25,870 nucleotides of DNA from an uncultured Erwinia sp. Its GTDB lineage: Bacteria > Pseudomonadota > Gammaproteobacteria > Enterobacterales > Enterobacteriaceae. The notes beneath the pieces are model-generated. The model saw only the letters and a program-made list of their open reading frames with translations. It was not told the origin of the DNA and ran no database searches. Below are positions 1-8,090 of this stretch, in pieces. Position 1 is the first letter of the stretch, and every line of letters begins with the position of its first letter. A program made the position numbers and the translations under genes. Location: assembly GCA_946221915.1 (NCBI GenBank), contig CAMIKG010000062.1:1-25870 (forward strand). The letters run 5' to 3'.

Positions 1-155
1 CACCACGCGCAGCGTGGCGCGAGGACCGCCCTGTAGCAGCTGAGGCTGTGCCCCCTTTCACGGGCACCTCAGCGAAAAAACACAGCACTGCAGGCCTGAC
101 CCTTTCGTGATTTCTCAAGACACAAAACCATCAAAGTGCTTAACCGACTGGCATT
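1..155. other. Left-edge segment with hairpins; possible tail of an upstream gene
   Basis: No gene is recognised here. Two strong inverted repeats are visible: CCACGC (3-8) with GCGTGG (12-17), and a compound hairpin in which GCTGAG (39-44) plus GTGCCC (48-53) pair with GGGCAC (62-67) plus CTCAGC (68-73). One plus-strand frame is open from the edge (position 3) to a TGA at 108-110, so this could be the last 35 codons of a gene entering from the left. The structure fits a non-coding RNA or transcribed repeat equally well. A plus-strand terminator follows at 156-174, so something is probably transcribed rightward into this segment. Confidence 0.3.
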
Positions 156-174
156 AGCCCGCAGGCGGGTTTTT
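156..174 (+). terminator. Rho-independent terminator, plus strand
   Basis: CCCG (158-161), loop CAGG and CGGG (166-169) form a short GC-rich hairpin followed directly by TTTTT (170-174). The T-run is only on the plus strand, so it ends a transcript from left of or within the first 150 bases, not ybfA. Confidence 0.6.
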
Positions 175-180
175 AGAAGG

Positions 181-381
181 TTACCAGAAGACGCCAGCGG
201 CGGCTTCTGACTGCGCCAGCCATACCGGCTGGGTACTGGTTTTACTCCAATAACGGTGCAGCCAGCTGTAAAAACGTGCGCGATCGGCGCGGAACAGCAT
301 TACTGGCAATGCCAGCACACCGATAATGACCGCCGCCGTGCGGCGCAGGAGAATTTTTCCTGATGAAAAACGCTGATACAT
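181..381 (-). CDS. ybfA: YbfA family small protein
   Basis: A 66-residue protein. From about residue 9 it closely follows E. coli YbfA (68 residues) as I remember it: an LLRRT motif, a hydrophobic stretch with GVLALP and MLF, then a C-terminal block with RARFYSWLHR, WSKTS and QPVW. The hydrophobic stretch at about residues 17-30 suggests one membrane segment. Function is unknown; in E. coli the gene sits divergently beside the kdp potassium-transport operon. The ATG at 381 is chosen because the minus strand has GGAGGG nine bases upstream. A longer in-frame start at 513 lacks family support. The gene still flanks kdp here, but kdpFABC, its usual immediate neighbours, are missing. Confidence 0.85.
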   Translation of the reverse strand: MYQRFSSGKILLRRTAAVIIGVLALPVMLFRADRARFYSWLHRYWSKTSTQPVWLAQSEAAAGVFW

Positions 382-610
382 AAACCTGTGCCCTCCGAAA
401 TCTTCTGGTGTAAAAAATAAAAAAGTTAAATGGTCTGACATCTGACCACTATGATAAAGCGCACGATGTAATTTTACTACTGCTCCGACCACTCTTGCGG
501 AAAAAAAGCGCACATTCTGTCTGTTTTTGTAATTTAGTTACGGAAAAGTTACCAGATCATCATTTGTGTGTTACAGCTCGCCGTCTCTTGTTTACCATAG
601 CAGCGCAGAC

Positions 611-722
611 TCCCGCCCCCTGCTCTGGTATCTGCCGTCCACACTTTCAGCGCTAAGAATGCAAAACCACTGGCGAAACAACAGCGAATATCCTTATGCT
701 GAGCCTGGCATTAGCTCCTTAA
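611..722 (+). pseudogene. kdpC: Probable decayed kdpC remnant upstream of kdpD
   Basis: In the frame of codons 675-719 the peptide GETTANILMLSLALAP ends at a TAA (720-722). It aligns with the end of KdpC (E. coli GQPVVNIVELNLALDK from memory): the G, N-I, spaced leucines and L-A-L match. It lies 20 bases before the kdpD start, where kdpC ends in the normal operon. Just upstream in another frame, W-Y-L-P (626-637), then A and M at KdpC-like spacing, resembles the KdpC W-Q-V-P block. A frame change and missing codons between the blocks mean it cannot encode KdpC. Nothing recognisable of kdpF, kdpA or kdpB was seen. The reading rests on short similarity plus position. Confidence 0.45.
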
Positions 723-742
723 CTGGCTCCCCGAGATTTCTC

Positions 743-3412
743 ATGAACGATGAACTGCCACGTCCGTCACCGGAAAAGCTGCTGCAACAAATCAACGCCG
801 CACCGCGCGGCAAGCTGAAGATCTTTTTTGGCGCCTGCGCGGGCGTCGGGAAAACCTTTGCCATGTTGCAGGAGGGACGGCGCCTGCGCGAACAGGGGCT
901 GGATGTACTGATTGGCGTGGTGGAAACTCATGGCCGCCGCGAAACCGCCGCGCTGCTGGACGGCCTTGATGTGCTGCCGCTGAAGCGCTATACCCAGCAA
1001 GGGCGTCAGTATCCGGAATTTGACCTCGACGCCGCCCTCGCCCGAGCGCCGGCGATTATTCTGATCGATGAGCTGGCGCACAGTAACATCAGCGGCGCAC
1101 GCCATCCGAAACGCTGGCAGGATGTTGAAGAGCTGCTGAATGCCGGAATCGACGTGCTCACCACCGTCAACGTGCAGCATCTGGAAAGCCTTAATGACGT
1201 GGTCAGCAGCATTACCGGCATTCTGGTGCGTGAAACCGTCCCCGACCCCATTTTTGATCTCGCCGATGAGATCGTGCTGGTCGACCTGACGCCCGACGAT
1301 CTGCGCCAGCGGCTGGCGGAAGGCAAAGTCTATATCGCCGCTCAGGCCGAGCGCGCCATTGAACACTTCTTCCGTAAAGGCAACCTGATCGCCCTGCGCG
1401 AACTGGCGCTGCGACGCACCGCCGATCGGGTGGACGATCAGATGCGCGCCTGGCGTGACAGTAAGGGGCGGGAAAAAGTGTGGCATACGCGCGATGCCAT
1501 TCTGCTGTGTATTGGCAACGGCGCAGGCAATGAAAAACTGGTGCGCACCGCCGCACGGCTGGCTGCACGGCTTGATGCCCCCTGGCACGCGGTATATGTG
1601 GAAACGCCACGGCTGCACAAACTGCCCGGCGACCAGCGCCGCCGTATCCTGCAGGCGCTGAAGCTGGCGCAGGACCTCGGCGCGGAAACCGCGACGCTGT
1701 CCGATACCCACGAAGAGCAGGCGATCCTGCGTTACGCCCGCGAGCACGACCTCGGCAAAATCGTCATTGGTCGTCGCCCGGCAAAACGCTGGAAGCGCGA
1801 CGGCTTCGCCAACCGCCTTGGCAAACTTGGGCCGGATCTCGATCTGATTATCGTCGCGCGCGATGAACCGGATACTTCGCTCGCCGCGCGTCCGCTCAGC
1901 AGTAAAAGCACGGCGGAGAAATGGCGTAAACCGCTGGAAGGTGGCGCGCTGGCGGTGGCGCTGTGCGCCATTATCACCGTGGGCGCCAGCTGGCTGTTTC
2001 CGCAGGTGGCCGACGCCAACCTGGTGATGCTCTATCTGCTTGGCGTGGTGATTGTTGCACTGACCTATGGCCGCTGGCCGTCTGTGCTGGCTAGCGTGAT
2101 CAATGTCGCCAGCTTCGACCTGTTTTTTATCGCGCCACGCGGCACGCTTGCCGTCTCCGATCTCGAATACCTGCTCACCTTCGCCATTATGCTGGCGGTG
2201 GGCATCATCATTGGTAACCTTACCGCCAGCATGCGCTACCAGGCGCGGGTGGCGCGTTATCGCGAAGCGCGCGTGCGTCAGCTGTATGAGATGTCAAAAG
2301 CGCTCAGCAGCACGCGCACCACCGACGATATTATTGCCGTCAGCCAGCACTTTATTGATAACAGCTTCCGCGCCAGCAGCGAGCTGCTGCTGCCCGATGC
2401 CAATGGACAATTGCCCGCGCCACGTCAGGCTGATGCCGCCATCGCCCGCTGGAGTTTTGACAACGGCCAGCCCGCCGGGGTCGGCACCGATACCTTGCCC
2501 GGCGTACCGTGGCAGATTCTGCCGCTAAAAATGCAGGAGAAAACCTGGGGCCTGCTGATTATTGCCCCATCCAGCCTGCGCCAGCTGATGGTTCCCGAGC
2601 AGCAACGCCTGCTGGAAACCTTTATTATGCTGATCGCCACCGCGCTGGAACGGCTGGCGCTGACCCGATCCGAGGAGCAGGCGCGCTTCTCCGCCGAAAG
2701 CGAACAGCTGCGTAACTCTCTGCTGGCGGCACTGTCACACGACCTGCGCACACCGCTCACGGTACTGTTTGGCATGGCAGAGATTCTGACGCTGGATCTC
2801 GCCGCCGATAACTCGCCGCACGCGCCGCAGGCCAGCCAGATCCGCCAGCACATCATTCACACCACCCGACTGGTCAATAACCTGCTGGATATGGCGCGTA
2901 TTCAGTCCGGTGGCTTCGTGCTGCGCAAAGAGTGGCTGACGCTGGAAGAGATCATTGGCAGTACGCTGAACGCCCTGGCGCCGCTGCTCAACGAGCGACG
3001 TATCCAGACCGACCTGCCTGATGAACTGCTGCTGGTGCAGGTTGACGGACCGCTGATCGAACGGGTGCTGAACAACCTGCTGGAAAACGCGCTGAAATAT
3101 GCTGGCAGCCACGCCAGCATCGGCATTCGCGCGCGGCGGGAAGATGACATCCTCGATATCGAAGTGTGGGATGACGGGCCGGGTATTTTACCCGGGCAGG
3201 AACAGCAGATATTTGATAAATTTACCCGCGGTAACAAGGAGTCAGCGATTCCGGGCGTCGGCCTCGGACTGGCAATCTGCCAGGCGATTGTCACGCTGCA
3301 TCACGGCGAAATTATTGCCGCCAACCGCCCTTCCGGCGGCGCCAGCTTCCATCTGCGACTACCGCAGGAAGCGCCGCCCGTCTGGAACCCGGAAAACATC
3401 GAGGAACTGTGA
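743..3412 (+). CDS. kdpD: Osmosensitive K+ channel sensor histidine kinase KdpD
   Basis: An 889-residue KdpD (E. coli 894). It is an inner-membrane sensor kinase that phosphorylates KdpE under potassium limitation or osmotic stress. Visible in order: N-terminal KdpD domain with Walker A (G30-T38, GACAGVGKT); a universal-stress-like domain at about 240-360; a cluster of four membrane segments at about 395-495; a GAF-like region; the DHp box with phospho-acceptor His666 in SHDLRTPL; and the ATPase with NLLENALKYA, DDGPG and GVGLGLA. The open frame reaches back to 566, but the ATG at 743 matches the family start; the extension reads through what looks like a kdpC relic. The end overlaps kdpE by four bases. 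No kdpFABC genes precede it, so its native target is not encoded here. No strong ribosome site or promoter is obvious. Confidence 0.95.
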   Translation: MNDELPRPSPEKLLQQINAAPRGKLKIFFGACAGVGKTFAMLQEGRRLREQGLDVLIGVVETHGRRETAALLDGLDVLPLKRYTQQGRQYPEFDLDAALARAPAIILIDELAHSNISGARHPKRWQDVEELLNAGIDVLTTVNVQHLESLNDVVSSITGILVRETVPDPIFDLADEIVLVDLTPDDLRQRLAEGKVYIAAQAERAIEHFFRKGNLIALRELALRRTADRVDDQMRAWRDSKGREKVWHTRDAILLCIGNGAGNEKLVRTAARLAARLDAPWHAVYVETPRLHKLPGDQRRRILQALKLAQDLGAETATLSDTHEEQAILRYAREHDLGKIVIGRRPAKRWKRDGFANRLGKLGPDLDLIIVARDEPDTSLAARPLSSKSTAEKWRKPLEGGALAVALCAIITVGASWLFPQVADANLVMLYLLGVVIVALTYGRWPSVLASVINVASFDLFFIAPRGTLAVSDLEYLLTFAIMLAVGIIIGNLTASMRYQARVARYREARVRQLYEMSKALSSTRTTDDIIAVSQHFIDNSFRASSELLLPDANGQLPAPRQADAAIARWSFDNGQPAGVGTDTLPGVPWQILPLKMQEKTWGLLIIAPSSLRQLMVPEQQRLLETFIMLIATALERLALTRSEEQARFSAESEQLRNSLLAALSHDLRTPLTVLFGMAEILTLDLAADNSPHAPQASQIRQHIIHTTRLVNNLLDMARIQSGGFVLRKEWLTLEEIIGSTLNALAPLLNERRIQTDLPDELLLVQVDGPLIERVLNNLLENALKYAGSHASIGIRARREDDILDIEVWDDGPGILPGQEQQIFDKFTRGNKESAIPGVGLGLAICQAIVTLHHGEIIAANRPSGGASFHLRLPQEAPPVWNPENIEEL

Positions 3413-4086
3413 CCACTGTCCTGATTGTCGAAGACGAAAAAGAGATCCGCCGCTTCCTGCGCATCGCGCTGGAGGGTGAATCGTTGCGCGTGTTTGATGC
3501 CGAAACCCTGCAGCGCGGGCTGATCGAAGCCGCCACGCGCAAGCCCGACCTGGTGATCCTCGACCTCGGCCTGCCCGATGGCGACGGCGTGGAGTTTATC
3601 CGCGATTTGCGCCAGTGGAGCGCGATGCCGATTGTGGTGCTTTCGGCGCGCAGTGATGAGCAGGACAAAATTGAGGCACTGGATGCAGGCGCGGATGATT
3701 TCCTGACGAAACCCTTTGGCATCGGTGAACTGCTGGCACGCGTGCGCGTGGCATTACGCCGCCATAGTTCGGCACAACCGCAGGCAACGGTGATTCGCTT
3801 TTCCGCCGTGACGGTCGATATCGCTGCGCGCCGCGTCACCCGTGACGGTGAGGAGCTGCACCTGACGCCGATTGAATTTCGTCTGCTGACCTTTTTGCTC
3901 AATAACGCGGGCAAAGTGCTGACTCAGCGCCAGTTGCTGAACCAGGTGTGGGGTCCCAACGCCGTGGAGCACAGCCACTATCTGCGTATTTATATGGGGC
4001 ATTTGCGCCAGAAACTGGAAGTCGATCCAACCCAGCCAAAACATTTTATTACCGAGACGGGGATTGGTTATCGCTTTATGCCGTGA
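3409..4086 (+). CDS. kdpE: Response regulator KdpE
   Basis: A 225-residue OmpR-family response regulator, the same size as E. coli KdpE and closely similar throughout. The receiver domain has the acidic pocket E8-D9, phospho-acceptor Asp52 in ILDLGLPDGDG and Lys in the SKPFG-type motif (here TKPFG). The C-terminal winged helix carries LTPIEFRLL, GKVLTQRQLL and the final TETGIGYRF. Translation starts at a GTG that overlaps the kdpD stop (GTGA), indicating coupled expression. KdpE normally activates kdpFABC, which is absent from the expected position, so it is either a regulator of other genes or a relic still under selection. The frame shows no damage. Confidence 0.95.
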   Translation: MTTVLIVEDEKEIRRFLRIALEGESLRVFDAETLQRGLIEAATRKPDLVILDLGLPDGDGVEFIRDLRQWSAMPIVVLSARSDEQDKIEALDAGADDFLTKPFGIGELLARVRVALRRHSSAQPQATVIRFSAVTVDIAARRVTRDGEELHLTPIEFRLLTFLLNNAGKVLTQRQLLNQVWGPNAVEHSHYLRIYMGHLRQKLEVDPTQPKHFITETGIGYRFMP

Positions 4087-4188
4087 TCGCCAGCCTTGCA
4101 CATGATAAGAAACAACGCTGCTCATTCAGCGTCTTAAAACGACTCAAAAATACAAAGTGCGCCAGGCAGCAACACATTATCTCAGAGC

Positions 4189-4295
4189 GCAGGGAACACG
4201 GTCAGCGCAGGAAAGCGTCCCGCGCCAGGGACGGCGCGGGCCGAGCGGCCACGGATGGCGAACAGTGTCTTTCCGTAGCTGACCGTGTTCCCTGT
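4189..4295. repeat. Long imperfect palindrome between kdpE and pgm
   Basis: A 17-base perfect inverted repeat, CAGGGAACACGGTCAGC (4190-4206) with its complement at 4278-4294, encloses further pairs: GGAAAG (4210-4215) with CTTTCC (4269-4274), CCCGCGCC (4219-4226) with GGCGCGGG (4233-4240), and GCC with GGC at 4248-4259. The whole 107 bases can fold into a branched cruciform. This looks like a dispersed palindromic repeat or MITE-like unit rather than a gene; small open frames across it are not protein-like. It lies in the 325-base kdpE-pgm gap, where E. coli carries speF-potE. Confidence 0.6.
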
Positions 4296-4357
4296 GCAGG
4301 CACAGAACCAGAAGCGACGCCCTGTAAGTGCCACCTCCCAGTCCCGTATTGGCCAAC

Positions 4358-4389
4358 CAAAAATAAAGGCGCTGATTTCTCAGCGCCTT
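4358..4389 (-). terminator. Rho-independent terminator of seqA-pgm
   Basis: A perfect ten-base stem, AAGGCGCTGA (4366-4375) and TCAGCGCCTT (4380-4389), has a four-base loop. Read on the minus strand it is followed by TTATTTTT, the classic intrinsic terminator, 22 bases after the pgm stop. Confidence 0.9.
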
Positions 4390-4411
4390 CATCTCACAGC
4401 AAAGTCAGTAA

Positions 4412-6052
4412 TTAAGCGTTTTTCAGCACTTCGCTGACAATCTCTACGGCTTCTTTTTCAATCTGCGCACGGTGTTCAGCGCCGAGGAAACTTTCACAGT
4501 AAATCTTATAGGCGTCTTCTGTACCCGACGGACGTGCGGCAAACCAGCCGTTCTCCGTCATCACTTTCAGACCGCCAATCGCCGCGCCATTGCCCGGCGC
4601 AGCCGTCAGACGCGCCGTGATCGGGTCGCCCGCCAGCGTATCCGCGCTGACCATTTCTGGTGACAGCTTAGACAGCGCCGCTTTCTGTGCAGAAGTGGCG
4701 GATGCCTGCAGACGGTTGTAGCTTGGCGCACCAAAACGCGCCGCCAGCTCATCATAGTGCTGCTGCGGGTTTTTACCGGTGACAGCCGTGATTTCCGCCG
4801 CCAGCAGACACAGAATGATGCCATCTTTATCCGTTGACCACGGCGTGCCATCGAAACGCAGGAAAGATGCGCCCGCGCTCTCTTCACCGCCGAAGCCGAA
4901 GCTGCCGTCGAACAGACCGTCAACAAACCACTTAAAGCCTACCGGCACTTCCACCAGCTTACGGCCAATATCGTTCACTACGCGGTCAATCATCGCGCTG
5001 GACACCAGCGTTTTACCGACCGCAACATCTTTGCCCCACTGTGGGCGATGCTGGAACAGATAGTTGATCGCCACCGCCAGATAGTGGTTAGGATTCATCA
5101 GACCCGCAGGCGTCACAATACCGTGACGGTCGTAATCCGGATCGTTGGCAAACGCCAGATCGAACTTATCACGCAACGCCAGCAGACCCGCCATCGCTGA
5201 CTCAGAGGAGCAGTCCATACGGATCACGCCATCTTTATCCAGATGCATAAAGCGGAAAGTCTGATCGACCGCATCGTTAACAATCGTCAGATCCAGATTG
5301 TAGAACTCAGCAATACGCTGCCAGTACGCAATACCTGAGCCACCCAGCGGATCAACACCAATCTCCAGGCCCGCTTTGCGGATAGCGTCGATGTCCACCA
5401 CCTGCGCCAGACCTTCAACATAAGGCTGGATCAGATCCTGCTCCTGAATACGGCCACTGGTCCAGGCTTTATCCAGCGCCAGACGTTTGACTTCTTTCAG
5501 GCCGCCCTGAATCAGCTGGTTAGCGCGATCTTCCACCACTTTGGTAACATTGGTATCAGCCGGGCCACCGTTCGGTGGATTGTATTTAATCCCGCCATCT
5601 TCCGGCGGATTATGGGACGGCGTAATCACAATGCCGTCAGCCTGCGCGCCGCCGCGTTTGTTGTGCTCCAGAATCGCGTTGGAGATAGCCGGCGTTGGCG
5701 TATAACCATTATCCTGCTGGACAATAATATCCACACCGTTCGCCGCCAGCACTTCCAGCACAGAAATCAGCGCCGGTTCAGACAGCGCATGGGTATCTTT
5801 ACCGACATAGCACGGACCGGTAATACCATTCTTTGCACGTTCTTCGGCAATGGCCTGGGCAATCGCCAGGATATGCGTCTCGTTAAAGCTGTGGCGTCCT
5901 GCACTGCCACGATGGCCTGATGTGCCAAATTTCACCGCATGTTCTGCATTCGCCAGGTCCGGCTGCAGCACATAATACTGAGATGTTAATTGTGCAACGT
6001 TAATCAAATCGCTTTGCTGGGCTGGCTGCCCGGCACGGGGGTGATTGGCCAT
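4412..6052 (-). CDS. pgm: Phosphoglucomutase (alpha-D-glucose phosphate-specific)
   Basis: A 546-residue cytosolic enzyme interconverting glucose-1-phosphate and glucose-6-phosphate, linking glycogen, galactose and cell-envelope sugar pathways to glycolysis. Length equals E. coli Pgm. The phosphoserine loop TPSHNPPEDGG places the catalytic serine at residue 146, as in E. coli. The metal loop NDPDYDRHG, the sugar-binding loop GGEESAGASF and the C-terminal phosphate-binding RPSGTEDAYKIY are intact. The ATG is preceded by GGGAG. It lies 24 bases downstream of seqA on the same strand, so the two are very likely co-transcribed, as in E. coli, and end at the strong hairpin at 4358-4389. Confidence 0.97.
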   Translation of the reverse strand: MANHPRAGQPAQQSDLINVAQLTSQYYVLQPDLANAEHAVKFGTSGHRGSAGRHSFNETHILAIAQAIAEERAKNGITGPCYVGKDTHALSEPALISVLEVLAANGVDIIVQQDNGYTPTPAISNAILEHNKRGGAQADGIVITPSHNPPEDGGIKYNPPNGGPADTNVTKVVEDRANQLIQGGLKEVKRLALDKAWTSGRIQEQDLIQPYVEGLAQVVDIDAIRKAGLEIGVDPLGGSGIAYWQRIAEFYNLDLTIVNDAVDQTFRFMHLDKDGVIRMDCSSESAMAGLLALRDKFDLAFANDPDYDRHGIVTPAGLMNPNHYLAVAINYLFQHRPQWGKDVAVGKTLVSSAMIDRVVNDIGRKLVEVPVGFKWFVDGLFDGSFGFGGEESAGASFLRFDGTPWSTDKDGIILCLLAAEITAVTGKNPQQHYDELAARFGAPSYNRLQASATSAQKAALSKLSPEMVSADTLAGDPITARLTAAPGNGAAIGGLKVMTENGWFAARPSGTEDAYKIYCESFLGAEHRAQIEKEAVEIVSEVLKNA

Positions 6053-6076
6053 TGGCGCTTCTCCCTGACGCTTCGG

Positions 6077-6622
6077 TTAAATGGTGCCGCAAACCTTCTC
6101 TGTCAGTTCCGCCGGGAACTGCATCGATAGCATAATGTGTTCCACCATGCTGCATTTGCGACCTGTATTAGTATTGGTGATCACCCAGTACGGCGTGCCG
6201 GGGACATGCTTCGGCTTGGTATGGGTGCCATTTTGTAGCAGAACCTGCTGGTTCCCCGCGAAATAGACGCGAGTGCGGCCATGAAGAGACTCGGTCGCCT
6301 CGGCAAACGCTTTCGGATCCAGAGAATAGAGCGTCGACAAGATCAACATAAAACGGTTAACTGCCCGCTTCTGCTCCGCATACTCATCGGAAAGCAGCAA
6401 TTCACGCATCGCACGCACCCGATCCTGCGAACGTGAGGGGGTTTTCACGGCAGCGACATCCTGCGCTGCTGCTGGCTGCGCCGCGACCACCGGTTCCGGC
6501 GCGGACTGACCAGCGGAAAACTTCAGCATACGGCGTAAAATATCAGATGCGCTTTCACCAATGTGCTGAGTGTGGCTGGCAATATAGCGGTAGAGTTCTT
6601 CGTCGACTTCAATCGTTTTCAT
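6077..6622 (-). CDS. seqA: Negative modulator of replication initiation SeqA
   Basis: A 181-residue protein that binds hemimethylated GATC sites, sequesters newly replicated oriC and delays re-initiation. The N-terminal filament-forming domain (MKTIEVDEELYRYIASHT, then ESASDILRRML) and the C-terminal DNA-binding domain (HGRTRVYFA, KHVPGTPYWV, NTNTGRKC) are almost identical to E. coli SeqA, which is also 181 residues. An in-frame extension to 6688 exists, but the ATG at 6622 matches the family start and has GGATAAAG just upstream. The linker (about 36-70) is Ala/Pro-rich and the most variable part. First gene of the seqA-pgm unit. Confidence 0.96.
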   Translation of the reverse strand: MKTIEVDEELYRYIASHTQHIGESASDILRRMLKFSAGQSAPEPVVAAQPAAAQDVAAVKTPSRSQDRVRAMRELLLSDEYAEQKRAVNRFMLILSTLYSLDPKAFAEATESLHGRTRVYFAGNQQVLLQNGTHTKPKHVPGTPYWVITNTNTGRKCSMVEHIMLSMQFPAELTEKVCGTI

Positions 6623-6693
6623 CTTTATCCGTATGGTTATCGCATGTTGCAGAGCCGGTTCGACTAAATTGTGAGCTGGCTCTAACATTCAGG

Positions 6694-6699
6694 ATTATA
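6694..6699 (-). promoter_or_regulatory. Putative -10 element for seqA-pgm
   Basis: On the minus strand a perfect TATAAT lies about 70 bases before the seqA start. The hexamer about 17 bases further upstream is a poor -35, so this is a candidate only. Confidence 0.4.
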
Positions 6700-6855
6700 A
6701 AGTTAAATCTTGCGGCAGTGTAGCGCCAGCGGCCTTTGCAGGCAAAAGTCAGAATATGCCGCAAAAAGTTCGTTGAACACGCTGCGCGTTGATCCGGCAA
6801 GAACGGAGAAAATCATGATAACCTAAGCTTTCGTTTCCACTGAAAGAACTTTGCC

Positions 6856-7620
6856 ATGAATTTGAACGCCCGCCTGCAAACTGAACAATCTGATCCTTCC
6901 GCCACCCCAGTTTTGTTGATCCATGGTCTGTTTGGCAGCCTGGATAACCTTGGCGTGCTGGCGCGCGATTTGAAAAACGATCGGCCAGTGTTACAGGTGG
7001 ATGTGCGTAATCATGGCTTGTCGCCACGCAGTGACGAGATGAACTATCGCGCGATGGCGCAGGACATGCTGGATACACTGGACGCGCAGGGGATCGATAA
7101 AGTGTCGGTTATCGGTCACTCGATGGGCGGCAAAATCGCCATGACCTTGAGTGCGCTGGCGCCGCAGCGTATTGAGCAACTGGTGATGATCGATATCGCG
7201 CCAGTGGATTATCAGACGCGTCGCCATGACGAGATTTTCGCCGCCATCAATGCCGTCAGTGACGCAGGCGTCACCTCACGCTCGCAGGCAGCGCAGGTGA
7301 TGCGCCAGCATGTGGCAGAAGACGGCGTGATTCAGTTCCTGCTGAAATCCTTCCAGGATGGCGCATGGCGCTTTAACGTGCCGGTGTTGTGGGATAACTA
7401 CACCACCATCTCCGGCTGGGAAGACGTACCCGCCTGGCCGCATCCGGCGCTGTTTATTCGCGGTGAGCAGTCCCCTTACCTTGATGATATCCATCGCGCC
7501 ACCCTGCTGCGTCAGTTCCCGCAGGCGCGCGCTCATGTGATTGCCGGCGCCGGCCACTGGGTACACGCAGAAAAACCTGACGCGGTACTGCGTGCCATTC
7601 GCCGCTTTTTTGCGCTGTAA
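6856..7620 (+). CDS. ybfF: Alpha/beta-hydrolase esterase YbfF
   Basis: A 254-residue cytosolic alpha/beta-hydrolase. The oxyanion-hole motif LIHGLFGS is at 21-28, the nucleophile elbow GHSMGG puts Ser at 89, and the remaining triad residues Asp113 (VMIDIAP) and His234 (GAGHWVH) sit where E. coli YbfF has them. E. coli YbfF is an esterase with activity on short-chain and acyl-CoA-type esters in vitro; its physiological substrate is not settled. It is divergent from seqA, sharing a 233-base gap, and 191 bases upstream of ybfE. The region before the ATG has no strong ribosome site (AAAGAACTTTGCC). Confidence 0.93.
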   Translation: MNLNARLQTEQSDPSATPVLLIHGLFGSLDNLGVLARDLKNDRPVLQVDVRNHGLSPRSDEMNYRAMAQDMLDTLDAQGIDKVSVIGHSMGGKIAMTLSALAPQRIEQLVMIDIAPVDYQTRRHDEIFAAINAVSDAGVTSRSQAAQVMRQHVAEDGVIQFLLKSFQDGAWRFNVPVLWDNYTTISGWEDVPAWPHPALFIRGEQSPYLDDIHRATLLRQFPQARAHVIAGAGHWVHAEKPDAVLRAIRRFFAL

Positions 7621-7650
7621 AAGCAAATAGTTGCCGGGACGGCGAAATGA

Positions 7651-7680
7651 TTGTCGTCTCGAGTTTTGCTGAGGTATGAT
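7651..7680 (+). promoter_or_regulatory. Candidate promoter for ybfE
   Basis: TTGTCG (7651-7656) and TATGAT (7675-7680) are separated by 18 bases, a plausible sigma-70 promoter 131 bases before ybfE. E. coli ybfE is LexA-controlled, but I saw no CTGT-N8-ACAG box between 7621 and 7811. Confidence 0.4.
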
Positions 7681-7811
7681 GGCGCGCTAAAATTTTCACC
7701 CTGGCATAACGTCGGCAAGTTTCAGCGATTTTTCAGGGTACAAGGCTCATATTTAGTCAGAACCCGCGCAGCGATTATTCGCCGCTGACGCACACTCAGT
7801 ATCACGATCCT

Positions 7812-8090
7812 ATGGCAAAAGAAAACACGGACCGTACAACGATCGATCTGTTTGCAGACGAACGTCGTCCGGGACGACCAAAAACCAGTCCGCTAACGCG
7901 TGATGAACAGCTGCGCGTGAATAAACGCAATCAACTTAAACGCGACAAAGTACGCGGGCTGCGTCGTGTCGAACTGAAAATTAACAGTGATGCGGTCGAT
8001 GCGCTGAATCAGCTGGCTGAGCAGCGCAATATGAGTCGTAGCGAGCTGATTGAAGAGATGATTCTGGCGCAGCTCAACGCCAGCGACTAA
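7812..8090 (+). CDS. ybfE: YbfE family ribbon-helix-helix-like protein
   Basis: A 92-residue small basic protein closely matching E. coli YbfE (97 residues). It starts MAKENTDRTTIDLFADE, continues with RRPGRPKTSPLTRDEQLR and a Lys/Arg-rich block, and ends with a ribbon-helix-helix-like segment (RVELKI, then MSRSELIEEMI at about 74-84). That fold suggests DNA binding, but no target is known. In E. coli the gene is described as LexA-regulated. It precedes fldA with a 165-base gap containing a hairpin and a separate fldA promoter. No clear Shine-Dalgarno precedes its ATG. Confidence 0.92.
   Translation: MAKENTDRTTIDLFADERRPGRPKTSPLTRDEQLRVNKRNQLKRDKVRGLRRVELKINSDAVDALNQLAEQRNMSRSELIEEMILAQLNASD

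Noticed and set aside
566..742. 59-codon N-terminal extension of kdpD
   Set aside because: KdpD homologues start at the ATG at 743. The extension reads across probable kdpC debris in a shifted frame.
767..1747. Long minus-strand open frame (326 codons) inside kdpD
   Set aside because: It lies antisense to the intact, strongly conserved kdpD frame in GC-rich DNA, where antisense frames stay open by codon bias. No family features.
4087..4411. Small open frames across the kdpE-pgm gap
   Set aside because: They read through the palindrome and terminator; the predicted peptides are low in hydrophobic core and match nothing known.
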